A stretch of 64,000 nucleotides of DNA from Segniliparus sp051660745 (GTDB lineage Bacteria > Actinomycetota > Actinomycetes > Mycobacteriales > Mycobacteriaceae). The stretch covers positions 434,001 to 498,000 of the forward strand of contig NZ_JBOFQF010000028.1 in the NCBI RefSeq assembly GCF_051660745.1, given 5' to 3'. The notes below the pieces were generated by a model. That model saw nothing but the letters and a program-made list of their open reading frames with translations, searched no databases and was not told where the DNA came from. Position numbers and translations under genes: made by a program. Positions within the stretch are counted from its first letter, which is position 1. Each line of letters starts with the position of its first letter. Of the stretch, positions 16,569 through 24,997 are shown in pieces.

Positions 16569-16777
16569 TCTCTCCGTCCCGCTCGTGGGCTTCGGGCAAC
16601 TCGACTCCGAGTTGTTCCGTGGCCTCGCAGTGTCTGCCAAGACCCATCGATCGCTTCTCTCGCCGTTCGCGATCCATCGGACTTCGACGCCCGTTCAGCT
16701 GACTGCGCTGCGGTCGGGGCTTTCTCGAGGATCTTTTGACGTGGCGTCCTGGCAGTCTGTTCCGGGCTGTTGCGCGG

Positions 16778-17209
16778 TCATAGTGTCGCCGAGCCGTCGG
16801 CGTACTCGATCCGGTCGACAACGTAGGAGAGGATTTCGAGCTTGCCTGTCGACGCGGAAGGCTGGACGGTCCATGTCTGGTACGCGTCCGCCGTGATCCG
16901 TCGGCTCTTCGCGTCGGGAGGGCTCCAGGTGCTCGCCTCCCATCGCACAACCAGGTTGACCTGGGTGCTCACGCCTGGCTCCGTGTCCACGTCGATTGAT
17001 TTGACGGTATGCGTCTCGTCGAAGAACAAGCCCAATGCCCGCTCGTACCACTGGGCGAACCCCGAGAGCCCGTGAAAGCCGCCTTCGGGGACCCGAAGCT
17101 CGAAGTCGTCGCCCGCGAGCAGCGGGGCCAAGTCTGCGGCTGGGGCGTGGTCGTCTAATGCTCGGTACCACTGCGAAGCGAATGATCGTATCTGCTCCGG
17201 CGAACTCAT
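16778..17209 (-). CDS. NTF2/SnoaL-like protein
   Basis: The 143-residue product has the cone-shaped NTF2-like pattern: helical start QIRSFASQWYRALDDHAPAA, FELRVPEGGFHGLSGFAQWY, then beta strands VNLVVRWEAS and YQTWTVQPS. SnoaL-like proteins act as small-molecule cyclases or hydratases, or as non-catalytic partners. ATG 17209 overlaps the stop of a 37-codon frame, which itself follows the AGE epimerase by one base. It is the last tightly linked gene of the DJ-1/ThDP/AGE operon. The next gene is 209 bp downstream, a gap where nothing is seen. Confidence 0.75.
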   Translation of the reverse strand: MSSPEQIRSFASQWYRALDDHAPAADLAPLLAGDDFELRVPEGGFHGLSGFAQWYERALGLFFDETHTVKSIDVDTEPGVSTQVNLVVRWEASTWSPPDAKSRRITADAYQTWTVQPSASTGKLEILSYVVDRIEYADGSATL

Positions 17210-17319
17210 GATTCCCCTTTCGTGCGGGCGGGCTTGGCTTTGGCAGGCGCCAGCGCGGGGAAGGGCCGCTTCGGGGCTTCCTTCGCGCCGAACGTGCTTT
17301 GAACAGTGGTTGCCGCCAT
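17206..17319 (-). CDS. 37-residue basic peptide between AGE epimerase and NTF2-like gene
   Basis: The frame starts at ATG 17319, one base after the AGE stop codon (17321-17323), and ends with TGA at 17206-17208, overlapping the next gene's ATG in an ATGA. The peptide opens MAATTVQSTFGAKEAPK and continues with a Pro/Ala/Lys-rich half (PALAPAKAKPARTK). There is no ribosome site; coupling to the upstream gene is likely. The double junction is typical of real operon genes. The peptide could be a structural partner, a leader for coupling, or a precursor. No family is recognised. Confidence 0.5.
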   Translation of the reverse strand: MAATTVQSTFGAKEAPKRPFPALAPAKAKPARTKGES

Positions 17320-17320
17320 T

Positions 17321-19135
17321 TCAGATCACCGTGGGCAGGGCGGTCAGGCTGACTTGCACGGTCAGCTCGGAGTCCGATTTCGGCAGATGGACGGCAAGGG
17401 CTTCGGGGTCGAAGTCGTGGTAGAGGTCTCCGTCGACGCGGACGGCGGAGATGCGGAACGATCCGGGCGGCAAGGCGTCGGGCGCGACCCGCAGGATGTC
17501 GTCGGCGAAGGCATGGTTCGCGACGGGCTTGAACCAGAGGGACAACGGCTCCTGGTACAAGAGGCTGGTGTAGATGGTCGCGAGGTAGCACAGCTCGGCG
17601 GAGTGGTACATGCTCATCGCGTGCGAGCCCTTGCCGCGCTCGTCGCCGACGAGGTAGGGGAGGCCGTTCGCCAGGACGGTGAAGAACACGCCGCCGTTGT
17701 CGTGGTCGAGGAAGTTGGCGTTGTAGAAGGCCGCGGCCTCGAAGGCCTCGTTCCGGTAGGCCTTGTCCACAGTCGCGGCGAGGATGCCGTACGCGAGGAT
17801 CGCCTGCTCCTGCTGCCACCACGCTTTGCGATCGTGCCAGACGAAGCGGTCGTCGGCGTACGGGGCGCGTTCGAGCACGTCGTACCAGCCGCCTCGGCGG
17901 CGGTCGAGACCGTACCAGGGCATGGTCTGGGCGATCCGGATCGCGTTGGAGAGGAGGCGCTTGTCGTCCCACAGCCCGGCCATGCGGGCCAGGTTCCAGG
18001 CGATCTTTAGGTTGTGCCCGACCACTGCGCGGTTTTTCTGCCAGCCCCAACGTTCGTCGGGGCGCCAGTCCGAGAGGAAGCGTTCTTGGACGAAAGGAGA
18101 CTCCTTCACCCGGACGTTCGGCCTCGGGAAGTGCGTGACGACGATGTCGAAGCAGTATTTGAGCATGTCGAGGTAGCGTTGCTCGCCGGTCGCCAAATAC
18201 AGGTTGAAGAGGTACGCGGGGGCGTGGTCGCCGTTGGAGTTCCAGTTCTTCTTCGCCTGGTTCTGGCCAAGCGAGAGGGCGTTCGGGCTCCACGACTTCG
18301 GGTCGAGGTGGGAGAAATACCCGCCGTGCACCGTGTCTTTGTAATAGCGGTCGAAGAGCTCGACGGTGCCTTGGATCGCCTCGAGCAGCGCGGGGTCGCC
18401 GGTGGCCCGGAACGTCTGCGTGAGGCCGGAGAGCGCGTAGATCTGCTCGTACGCGGGGACCTGGCCGTAGTCGTCGCTGAACTCGGAGGTGGTGAGCCGC
18501 CGTGGGCCGCCGGGTTCCATGCTGAGCCCGAAGATCCATGAGACGACGTCCTCGGCGGGGCTGTCGCCCCGGAAGTTCTCGTTGAGGTACCGGCTCCCGG
18601 CGGTGGCGACTTCCAAATGGGTGTTGTCGCCGGTGATCAGGTACGCGGAAGCCATGCCGTAGACCATTCGCGAAATCGTGTCCGTCTCCTGGACGACGTG
18701 GTCCGCCCGTTTCCGCCCGTCCCGCTCCAAGTACGTTCGGTACTGCGTGAAGTCGACCGGGCCGTGGCCGAACTGGGCAGTGCGGTAGAAGCTGGCCAGC
18801 TGGTCGATCTGCCAGAGCCACCATCCGGGGGTCGACATCGGGTTGCCGACGCTCGTGCCCACGATGGTGACGACGTTGGCATGGTGCGTGTAGCCGCCGT
18901 CGTTCGGGATCATCGGGCCGTAGGCGAGGATGAGGCTGCCAGTCTCGATCTCGCCAGAGAGCAGGTCGCCCCGCGCGTCGACGGGGTCGCCGCCGAGATT
19001 GCGCAGGCGGCCGACGCTCGTCGTGTTGTTCACCTCGACGCGCAGTGGTTTGCCGTCCAGGCCGCGCAGGTCGAGGTGGTGTTCGGACTGTCCAACCAAG
19101 TAGCCGATGACCGAGTCGGAGAACGACCAGCTCAT
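17321..19135 (-). CDS. AGE-family (N-acylglucosamine/cellobiose 2-epimerase-like) protein
   Basis: The 604-residue product has the alpha/alpha-barrel repeats of the AGE superfamily: GYFSHLDPKSWSPN, KNWNSNGDHAPAYLFNLYLA, VGHNLKIAWNLARMAGL with a conserved His, and KAWWQQEQAILAYGIL. These enzymes epimerise or isomerise reducing sugars. At 604 residues it is longer than the usual 400; the first 130 residues form an extra beta-rich domain and the end adds another strand-rich segment. ATG 19135 overlaps the upstream DJ-1 stop by 4 bp. With the ThDP enzyme and two DJ-1 proteins it suggests chemistry on a ketose, alpha-keto acid or glycation product, which is inference. Confidence 0.82.
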   Translation of the reverse strand: MSWSFSDSVIGYLVGQSEHHLDLRGLDGKPLRVEVNNTTSVGRLRNLGGDPVDARGDLLSGEIETGSLILAYGPMIPNDGGYTHHANVVTIVGTSVGNPMSTPGWWLWQIDQLASFYRTAQFGHGPVDFTQYRTYLERDGRKRADHVVQETDTISRMVYGMASAYLITGDNTHLEVATAGSRYLNENFRGDSPAEDVVSWIFGLSMEPGGPRRLTTSEFSDDYGQVPAYEQIYALSGLTQTFRATGDPALLEAIQGTVELFDRYYKDTVHGGYFSHLDPKSWSPNALSLGQNQAKKNWNSNGDHAPAYLFNLYLATGEQRYLDMLKYCFDIVVTHFPRPNVRVKESPFVQERFLSDWRPDERWGWQKNRAVVGHNLKIAWNLARMAGLWDDKRLLSNAIRIAQTMPWYGLDRRRGGWYDVLERAPYADDRFVWHDRKAWWQQEQAILAYGILAATVDKAYRNEAFEAAAFYNANFLDHDNGGVFFTVLANGLPYLVGDERGKGSHAMSMYHSAELCYLATIYTSLLYQEPLSLWFKPVANHAFADDILRVAPDALPPGSFRISAVRVDGDLYHDFDPEALAVHLPKSDSELTVQVSLTALPTVI

Positions 19136-19713
19136 GGTTTCTGCTCCTTCAGTTTCTTGATGATCGCGGCGGCGAAGAGGGGGTGCTGGTCTGCGGTGCG
19201 GGCCGTGATCAGGTCTCCGTCCTCGACGACGTCCGCGTCCGTGTACCGGGCTCCCATGTTCCGCACGTCCCCCACGAGGTTGTTGTGGCAGGTCACCTGA
19301 CGTCCCGCAATGAGCTCGGGGAGGAGCGAGACGAGCCAGAGCCCGTGGCAGATGGCGCCTTTCACGATGTCCTCTCGGGCGAAGGCCTGGCGGAGCAGCT
19401 CGAGCGCGGGAGGGATGTCGCCGGGCTTCTCCGCGTACCGCAGCCGGTCCGCCACGAACCCGCCCGGCACGAGGAGCGCGCTCAGCCTGCCGACCCCTCG
19501 GTCGAGGTAGCCGGCAAGGTCCTCGACCGGCAGGCTGAGCGGCGCGTGGAAATCGTGGTCGGTGTAGACGGGCGGCGGCCCTCCCCAGAATCTGGTGAGG
19601 AGGTGAACAGTCGCGCCCTCTTCTTCGAACCGGCCCCGATAGAAGTGGATCTCCCGAAGGATGTGGTCGCTCTCGACGAGGACCCCGATATGGGCCCCGG
19701 TCAATGCTGTCAT
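19132..19713 (-). CDS. DJ-1/PfpI-family protein (first copy)
   Basis: The 193-residue product has the class I glutamine-amidotransferase-like fold: HIGVLVESDHILREIHFYR, ALLVPGGFVADRLR and the nucleophile elbow KGAICHGLWLVSLLPE with Cys in A-x-C-H-G. Members include glyoxalase III, deglycase-type and isonitrile hydratase enzymes. It overlaps the AGE gene by 4 bp and follows the ThDP enzyme by 22 bp. Two different DJ-1 proteins in one operon suggest distinct steps rather than redundancy. Confidence 0.85.
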   Translation of the reverse strand: MTALTGAHIGVLVESDHILREIHFYRGRFEEEGATVHLLTRFWGGPPPVYTDHDFHAPLSLPVEDLAGYLDRGVGRLSALLVPGGFVADRLRYAEKPGDIPPALELLRQAFAREDIVKGAICHGLWLVSLLPELIAGRQVTCHNNLVGDVRNMGARYTDADVVEDGDLITARTADQHPLFAAAIIKKLKEQKP

Positions 19714-19735
19714 CGTTGTTTGTCTGCCTCTCTGG

Positions 19736-21337
19736 TCATACGAGCGCTTCGACGAGGTAGGGGCCCTCGTGTTCGAGCATCCGCCGAGCGGCCTGGTCGG
19801 CGGACTCCTGGTTGTCCACGAGCTCCGCGGGCACGCCCATGGACCGGGCGAGCCCCACGAAGTCGACGGAGGGGGAGAGGTCGAAAGACTTCGGGTGCTC
19901 GTGCTCGGGGATGTCCTGCGTCCGCCAGTACTCTTCGATGTTGTTGTCGAGCAGCTGGTAGCGGTGGTTGTTGCAGACGACGAACTTGGCGGCGATTCCG
20001 TGGCGGCGGGCGGTCCACAGCGCCTGGGGCGTGTACATGGCCCCGCCGTCCCCGGTGAAGGCCACGACCTGCCGTTCCGGCCGGGCGAGCTTCGCGCCGA
20101 CGGCTCCGGGGATCCCCACGCCGAGCGAGCCGCCCCGTGTCGCCAAGTAAGCGCCCCGCCTGCGCGGCCGGATGTAGCGGAGCAAGGTCGGGGAGCAGGT
20201 CAGCGCCTCGTCGAAGACGACGCTGTCGGGGGACCGCTCCGCGATAGAACGAACGAGCGCCTCCAAGGGGGAGTCGGTGGCCAGGTCGGGGAGGGCGGAG
20301 GGGCGCTCGCCCTTCGAGGCAGGCTGCCCGAATTTCTCCAGCATCGACGCGATCTTGCCGAGACAGAGTTTGGGGTCGCCGAGCACACCGAGGGTGATCG
20401 GGTGGTTTTTGCCGATGGACCGCACGTCCAAGTCGATGTGCACGATCTTCGCGTCGGGAGCGAAAGGCGACACGAGGCTGGGGTACACCTCGGGGAAGAC
20501 ATAGGTGCCGACGACGAGGACGGAGGCAGCGTCCTTGAGAAGGCCCGCGCTCACCTCGCCGAACATGTGCCCGAGCGGTCCTCGGTAGTGCGGATCCATG
20601 AAGTCGATGTTCACCTCGGAGTCGTTCGCCCCGTACACGTCGGCGTCCAAGGCCGCCGCAACGCGGGCAAGCTCGTGCTGCCCTCCGCTCTGGGCGACTC
20701 CGTCGCCCATGACGATCACGCGCCTGCCGGGCGACCGGAGGAGCCCGACCGCCTCGGCGAAGACCGCGTCGTTCGGGGCCACCTTGGTGACCGGCAGAGC
20801 CGTCGCCGTCGCCTCCTCGTCTGTCTCTTGGTCCAGCACATCCGCCGGGAGGACCACGAGGACAGGCCCCTGGGGCGGGGTCAGCGCCGTCTGCGCCGCA
20901 CGGCGCAGAATCCTGAGCGTGGAGGCGGGGTGGAGGACCCGGAAGACGTTCTTGCAGACGGGCCGCGCCATGCCGGCCAGGTCGGCAGCCATCTGCGCGT
21001 CGAAGGCGTCGTATTGAAGGCCTGCCTCGCCGACCAGCACGAGCAAAGGAGAGCCGCCCCGCATCGCCTGGTACAGCATGCCGACGCCGTTGCCGAGCCC
21101 GACTCCGCTGTGCAGTTGCACGACTCCGAGCCTGCCGGAGGCGCGGGCGTACCCGTCGGCCATGCCGACGGCGGCGGCTTCTTGGAGCGCCAGAACATAG
21201 TCGAGGGACGACTGCTCGATCTCGTCGATCAGCCCCTGCTCGATGGTCCCCGGATTGCCGAAGACGTGCTCGACCCCCTCGGCGACGAGCTGCTCGACCA
21301 CGGCCTTCCGGGCGGCGCGCGGCGGACTACCAGCCAT
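19736..21337 (-). CDS. Thiamine-diphosphate-dependent decarboxylase/lyase (benzoylformate decarboxylase-like)
   Basis: The 533-residue product has all three ThDP domains: an N-terminal PYR domain with HVFGNPGTIEQGLID and catalytic Glu in ALQEAAAVGMADGYA; a central domain (PGRRVIVMGDGVAQSGGQ); and a C-terminal PP domain with the ThDP motif GDGGAMYTPQALW ending in CNN. Length and the N-terminal motif resemble MdlC and related 2-keto-acid decarboxylases more than acetolactate synthase. Its start overlaps the first operon gene by 11 bp. The substrate is unknown. Confidence 0.85.
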   Translation of the reverse strand: MAGSPPRAARKAVVEQLVAEGVEHVFGNPGTIEQGLIDEIEQSSLDYVLALQEAAAVGMADGYARASGRLGVVQLHSGVGLGNGVGMLYQAMRGGSPLLVLVGEAGLQYDAFDAQMAADLAGMARPVCKNVFRVLHPASTLRILRRAAQTALTPPQGPVLVVLPADVLDQETDEEATATALPVTKVAPNDAVFAEAVGLLRSPGRRVIVMGDGVAQSGGQHELARVAAALDADVYGANDSEVNIDFMDPHYRGPLGHMFGEVSAGLLKDAASVLVVGTYVFPEVYPSLVSPFAPDAKIVHIDLDVRSIGKNHPITLGVLGDPKLCLGKIASMLEKFGQPASKGERPSALPDLATDSPLEALVRSIAERSPDSVVFDEALTCSPTLLRYIRPRRRGAYLATRGGSLGVGIPGAVGAKLARPERQVVAFTGDGGAMYTPQALWTARRHGIAAKFVVCNNHRYQLLDNNIEEYWRTQDIPEHEHPKSFDLSPSVDFVGLARSMGVPAELVDNQESADQAARRMLEHEGPYLVEALV

Positions 21338-22154
21338 AGCGGCGCAGCCCCTCGTCCAGCACCGCGACGACCAGGTCGCCGGTGAGCCGGGAGTCGGGGG
21401 TGGAGCGCCCGGTGATGAACGGGTAGTCCACGACGGCCGACAGCTCTTTGCCGACGTTGCCGTGGAACTGCCCGAGCGGCCCGACCGCGTCGCGCAGGAT
21501 GTACTCCAGCGGGTACGGCGGCGGCCCCATGTTGAAATCCGTGCCGAGGAAGCCTGTGCCGTCTTTGTAGTCGTACTCCTTGGGGTGCCCGGTGACGTGC
21601 TTGCCGAGGATGATGCTCAGGCGGGAGTCCCAGTCCCGGGCGAACGCCAGGCAGGCGACCCCGTAGCACTCGGCGGCGATCGGCTTGCCCGCCGCCGCGA
21701 AAGCCAGGATGACGGAATGCAGCCGCGCGTTGTTCGCCATGTCCACGATCGGCCCGCTGCCCCCGACGAGGAGGATCGCGTCGTAGCGCCCGACGATTGG
21801 CCGCACTGCGGCCTCAAGCTCTCGGTTGTGCGCTTCGAGCTCTCGCAAGTAGTTGGGCGAGCTCAAGAACGGGCGGTCTGGGACGAGGTCGCGCAGACTC
21901 GTAGGATTGTCCAAACGGGTGGACTGGTCGAGGGTTTTGACTTTGGCCGCCATCTCTGGAGTTGTGACGGAACGGCCGAGCGGCGGGTCGACGAACGAGG
22001 GGTCGACGCTCGGCGGGAGCGGCGCGGGGCGCTGCCCGGTCGGCGTGGCGAAATCGATCTGGTACCCGGCCCCGTCGAACGCCTCGAGCGGGCCGACGAG
22101 TTCTTCTCCCCAATATCCGTGCTCGGAGAGGAAGACGAGTATTCTCTTCGACAC
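21327..22154 (-). CDS. DJ-1/PfpI-family protein (second copy, longer)
   Basis: Start GTG 22154 (VSKRILVFLSEHGYWGEEL) is chosen because AAAGGG lies 7 nt upstream; the open frame continues further without coding character. The 275-residue product has GPLEAFDGAGYQIDFATPTG, AILLVGGSGPIVDMANN and a nucleophile elbow AAECYGVACLAF, close to the longer Hsp31-type branch. It is the first gene of the minus-strand operon and overlaps the ThDP gene by 11 bp. A palindrome 41-58 bp upstream may control it. Confidence 0.82.
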   Translation of the reverse strand: MSKRILVFLSEHGYWGEELVGPLEAFDGAGYQIDFATPTGQRPAPLPPSVDPSFVDPPLGRSVTTPEMAAKVKTLDQSTRLDNPTSLRDLVPDRPFLSSPNYLRELEAHNRELEAAVRPIVGRYDAILLVGGSGPIVDMANNARLHSVILAFAAAGKPIAAECYGVACLAFARDWDSRLSIILGKHVTGHPKEYDYKDGTGFLGTDFNMGPPPYPLEYILRDAVGPLGQFHGNVGKELSAVVDYPFITGRSTPDSRLTGDLVVAVLDEGLRRYGW

Positions 22155-22532
22155 TGTCGAGCCCTTTCTCTGTGTGCGTGTTGGAGTCGGTCCTGGAATT
22201 CCAGAGAATTCCTCTGCTCGGATGAACCGATATGGCTGTTTGTTCATATGAGAATCCGTGCTACCAATGAAATGAGAGTTAACACGAGCGAGACGATAGT
22301 GTCCAATGCCTCGTGCTATACGATTTCTGCATAGTAATAAAACGACGAGGTCGTCGGTATGGCAGAGGGCGGCGGACCGGGTTCTCGGAACGCGGAGCGG
22401 TTTGATTCTGGGCGAAACGCAAAAGTTGAATGCTATTCTGGGCCGCAAAGGCGGTTTCCACGGGAGCGAGGAAGGGCCGTCAGAATTTCCGTCCCCCAGA
22501 ATTTCCACCCCAGCGATAGGGAGCATAGCAGC
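22155..22532. other. Divergent intergenic region
   Basis: These 378 bp lie between the DJ-1 operon and a plus-strand hypothetical gene. The AT content is higher than around it. A 7-4-7 palindrome at 22195-22212 is the only clear element; no confident -10/-35 pair was found. Confidence 0.5.
22195..22212. promoter_or_regulatory. Palindrome GGAATTC-N4-GAATTCC
   Basis: Perfect 7-bp arms with a 4-bp spacer, 41-58 bp before the start of the DJ-1/ThDP/AGE operon. The position suits an operator. The cognate regulator is unknown; the LysR protein at 13505 is the nearest encoded candidate. Confidence 0.4.
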
Positions 22533-22937
22533 ATGATGCCTTTCGACGGGCCTCATTACACGTACAGCCGTAGCTCGGGCACGGGGGGCCCTGACTATGA
22601 GATCCGCATCGGCATCCAAGTGTGCGAGGCGTGGCTGCATATCGACAAACCGGGATTCGAGCTTGTTCCGAACCGGGTGCGCAAGACCGTCGAGGTCGCT
22701 GTGCTCGGAGAGTTCGCGGCGGGATTCCGAAGGCTGATAGACCAGGCTTGGCCGTCCGACGACCTGCGGAGCTACAGCCAAGTGGAGCAGTATCTGGGAT
22801 GTTTTCCCGCCCCGGACGTCGCCAGTGTCGCCGTTTTCGCGGGCAGGGGGGACTCGTTGGAGAAGCATGTCGCCCTCGCAGGCTTGCTCCGGCCGGTCGC
22901 TTCGCTCTTCGCGGAAGAGATCCGTCTCCTCGGCTAG
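22533..22937 (+). CDS. Hypothetical protein
   Basis: The 134-residue product starts at ATG 22533 with AGGGAG upstream; a second ATG follows directly. It contains YEIRIGIQVCEAWLHIDKPG and VEVAVLGEFAAGFRRLIDQA, with no signal peptide, membrane helix or known motif. It is divergent from the DJ-1 operon, and its 3' end overlaps the convergent solute-binding gene by 4 bp. No function can be proposed. Confidence 0.55.
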   Translation: MMPFDGPHYTYSRSSGTGGPDYEIRIGIQVCEAWLHIDKPGFELVPNRVRKTVEVAVLGEFAAGFRRLIDQAWPSDDLRSYSQVEQYLGCFPAPDVASVAVFAGRGDSLEKHVALAGLLRPVASLFAEEIRLLG

Positions 22938-24079
22938 AACGCCCCTGGGGCGAGGCCGAGGTCGCCGTTGGGGTTGGCGCCGACGACTTCGCCGACGTAG
23001 AGGGTGGCCTGGGTGCGGAACTGCTCGACGGCGGCCCGGTCGGACATGAATTTCACGAAGGCCAGCGGATCGGTGTTGGTGTAGTCCCAGATCGGCTTGC
23101 GGCCCGCAGGCGGGGCGACATCGTTGCGGCTGGACCAGGTGCCGATGGTTTTCTCCTGGACCTCTTTGGAGGTCAGCCAGCTCAGGTAGAGGCGGGCGGC
23201 GGCGGGGTGCGGGGCGGATTTGAGGACGGCGGCAGTCTGCGCCCAGGCGACCCAGGGGCTGGTCTGCGGGATGACCGCACGGGAGTCGCCGGGGGAGGCG
23301 GGGCCGGAGGTGCCGAGCGAGGCCGCGGCGTGCCCGTTGGTCACCGCGTCAGAGGAGTCTTGGGTGCCCCGGACAAAGGTGGGGTGCTGGGCGACGAGCT
23401 TTGCGAGGTAGTCCCAGCCGTACTTGTCCACGAGCTGCTTGAAGTAGAACAGCACCGCGTCGTCGTCGTTGGGGTAGGTGATGGTCAGCGAGTTCGCCAG
23501 CTCGGGGGCGAGGAAGTCCTGCGCCTCTTCGGGGGCTTTGCGCCCGGCGAGGACTTTGTCGTTGACGATCTCGGCGAAGAAGTAGAAGAACGCGCCGGTG
23601 TAGTAGCCGTCGGGGTCTTTGATCCGTGGGTCGATGTGCTCCCACGAGGCAGGTTTGAACTGGGCGAGCTTGCCTTCTTGCTTCCACCGGGGGAAGTCGT
23701 TCACGGTCTGGAGCTGCACCACGTCGGCGACGGTCTTGCCGGTCGTCGCGAGCTGGTTGTCGATCCGTCCGTCGTGCAGCTTGCTGAAGTCCACGACGTC
23801 GTGGACCTCGATGCCGGGGAATCGCTGGACGAACGCGTCCTTGAGGTAGTCCTGCTGGTTCGGCTTGTCGCCGCCGGCGTAGATGACGAGCTTGCCGCCC
23901 TCGGCCTTCGCCTGCTGGTACAGCTGGTCGATCTCCTGCTGCTCGGCGGCGCTCGCGGCCGGGGAGGTTTGCGCGGGGGAGGTCGGCGACTGCCCGGACG
24001 GGCTCTGGCAGCCGCCGAGCGCGAGCGCCGCCACGGCTGCCGCGCCGAGCGAGCGCCGCGTGATCGACCTGGTTCCCAT
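22934..24079 (-). CDS. Extracellular solute-binding lipoprotein
   Basis: The 381-residue product starts at ATG 24079, giving a twin-Arg-containing signal (RSITRRSLGAAAVAALA) with lipobox LGGC, then a Ser/Pro/Thr linker. The mature part follows the ferric/polyamine-type periplasmic-binding pattern: GGKLVIYAGGDKPNQQDYLK, ADVVQLQTVNDFPRWKQEG, LTITYPNDDDAVLFYFKQL and PAAARLYLSWLTSKEVQE. No permease or ATPase gene is adjacent, so it is an orphan receptor or works with a distant transporter. A 30-bp imperfect palindrome 62-91 bp upstream may regulate it. The ligand is unknown. Confidence 0.85.
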   Translation of the reverse strand: MGTRSITRRSLGAAAVAALALGGCQSPSGQSPTSPAQTSPAASAAEQQEIDQLYQQAKAEGGKLVIYAGGDKPNQQDYLKDAFVQRFPGIEVHDVVDFSKLHDGRIDNQLATTGKTVADVVQLQTVNDFPRWKQEGKLAQFKPASWEHIDPRIKDPDGYYTGAFFYFFAEIVNDKVLAGRKAPEEAQDFLAPELANSLTITYPNDDDAVLFYFKQLVDKYGWDYLAKLVAQHPTFVRGTQDSSDAVTNGHAAASLGTSGPASPGDSRAVIPQTSPWVAWAQTAAVLKSAPHPAAARLYLSWLTSKEVQEKTIGTWSSRNDVAPPAGRKPIWDYTNTDPLAFVKFMSDRAAVEQFRTQATLYVGEVVGANPNGDLGLAPGAF

Positions 24080-24140
24080 AGCGCGCTTCTTCCTGTTCGG
24101 CGGTGATGTGCGAGACGGTTGTCCGAGGGACATCCTAGGC

Positions 24141-24170
24141 GATATTCACTTGAATGATCAAGTAGATATC
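24141..24170. promoter_or_regulatory. Imperfect 30-bp palindrome upstream of the solute-binding gene
   Basis: ACTTGA-ATGA-TCAAGT forms perfect inner arms, flanked by GATAT and ATATC outer arms. It lies 62-91 bp upstream of the minus-strand lipoprotein start and 35 bp from a different operator, so two regulators probably share this gap. Confidence 0.45.
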
Positions 24171-24204
24171 ACCCGTATTTTTATCTCTGGCCTCGCGCGG
24201 GGCC

Positions 24205-24230
24205 ATGTTTCGATCACACGATAGAAACAT
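24205..24230. promoter_or_regulatory. Operator 1 of the nitrogen cluster
   Basis: A 26-bp near-perfect palindrome with arms ATGTTTCGATC and GATAGAAACAT. It lies 117 bp before the first gene of the oxygenase/NCS1 unit. Two more copies of the same pattern precede the APC permease, and a TetR gene ends the cluster. Confidence 0.65.
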
Positions 24231-24346
24231 GGGCAATCCGGAGGTCATCAACGGTCACCGGATCTTCACGGCGGGGCAATTCGGAGAAATATTTCGCCCG
24301 GAAAACTGTCGATTGATAGAAATTGCGCGGCTTCGGGAAGGCGAAC

Positions 24347-24997
24347 ATGACGACGAACACGACAGCGGCGAGGCTCGGCGACCTGGCCGGGGTCTGGCGC
24401 AGGACGCTGTTCGCCTTGGGGGAGTTCCGGGACGAGTCGACCCAGGTGTGGTGGCTCCAAGCGCGGACGCTGTTCGTGGATCTGCGCCTGCCCTCTGGCT
24501 CGGCCACGCCGGAGGGCTTCGCCGGGCAGCTCGTGCAGGAGGGCGACGTCTTCGAGTGGCGGCGCGTCGTCGACCTGCGTCCGAGCGCGGGAGCCCCCGA
24601 CGCGGGACTGCTCCGGTTCGAAGGCGAGACGCTCGTGGAAACCGGGGTCCACGCGCCATACCGAGAGCACTGGGCGCGTGAGGGCGGTTCCGAAGACGTC
24701 TGGGCCGCAGAGCTCGTGGGCGGGGCGGGGGAGCGGGCTGTGGTGGTGCGGGTCGGCTCCCGGTTCGCTTTTGCGAGCTCCGCGCCGATCGGGACGGGGC
24801 TGGCCCAGATCGTTGTCGGCGTCCGCGCTGACGGGGGCTGGACCGCGCTGGAAGCCGCCGACCCGGCGGACGTCGGCGCGCGGCTGGCCTTGACGGCTGG
24901 GCCCGAACACATGCGCAGCGAGTTCCGCAGGGCGGACGGGGCCACAACGGCCCGTCGCTGGAAGGTTGTCCACGAAGAAGGAGATCGCGCGTTATGA
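24347..24997 (+). CDS. Hypothetical protein (possibly HRI1/lipocalin-like)
   Basis: The 216-residue product starts at ATG 24347 after GGGAAGG. It begins LAGVWRRTLFALGEFRDEST, then QVWWLQARTLFVDLRLPSGS, and is strand-rich with a conserved-looking Trp pattern. This recalls HRI1-like lipocalin-fold proteins as I remember them, but I cannot confirm it. It overlaps the oxygenase gene by 4 bp (ATGA) and is the first gene after operator 1, so it belongs to the guanidine/urea-type cluster. A ligand-binding accessory role is inference. Confidence 0.55.
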   Translation: MTTNTTAARLGDLAGVWRRTLFALGEFRDESTQVWWLQARTLFVDLRLPSGSATPEGFAGQLVQEGDVFEWRRVVDLRPSAGAPDAGLLRFEGETLVETGVHAPYREHWAREGGSEDVWAAELVGGAGERAVVVRVGSRFAFASSAPIGTGLAQIVVGVRADGGWTALEAADPADVGARLALTAGPEHMRSEFRRADGATTARRWKVVHEEGDRAL

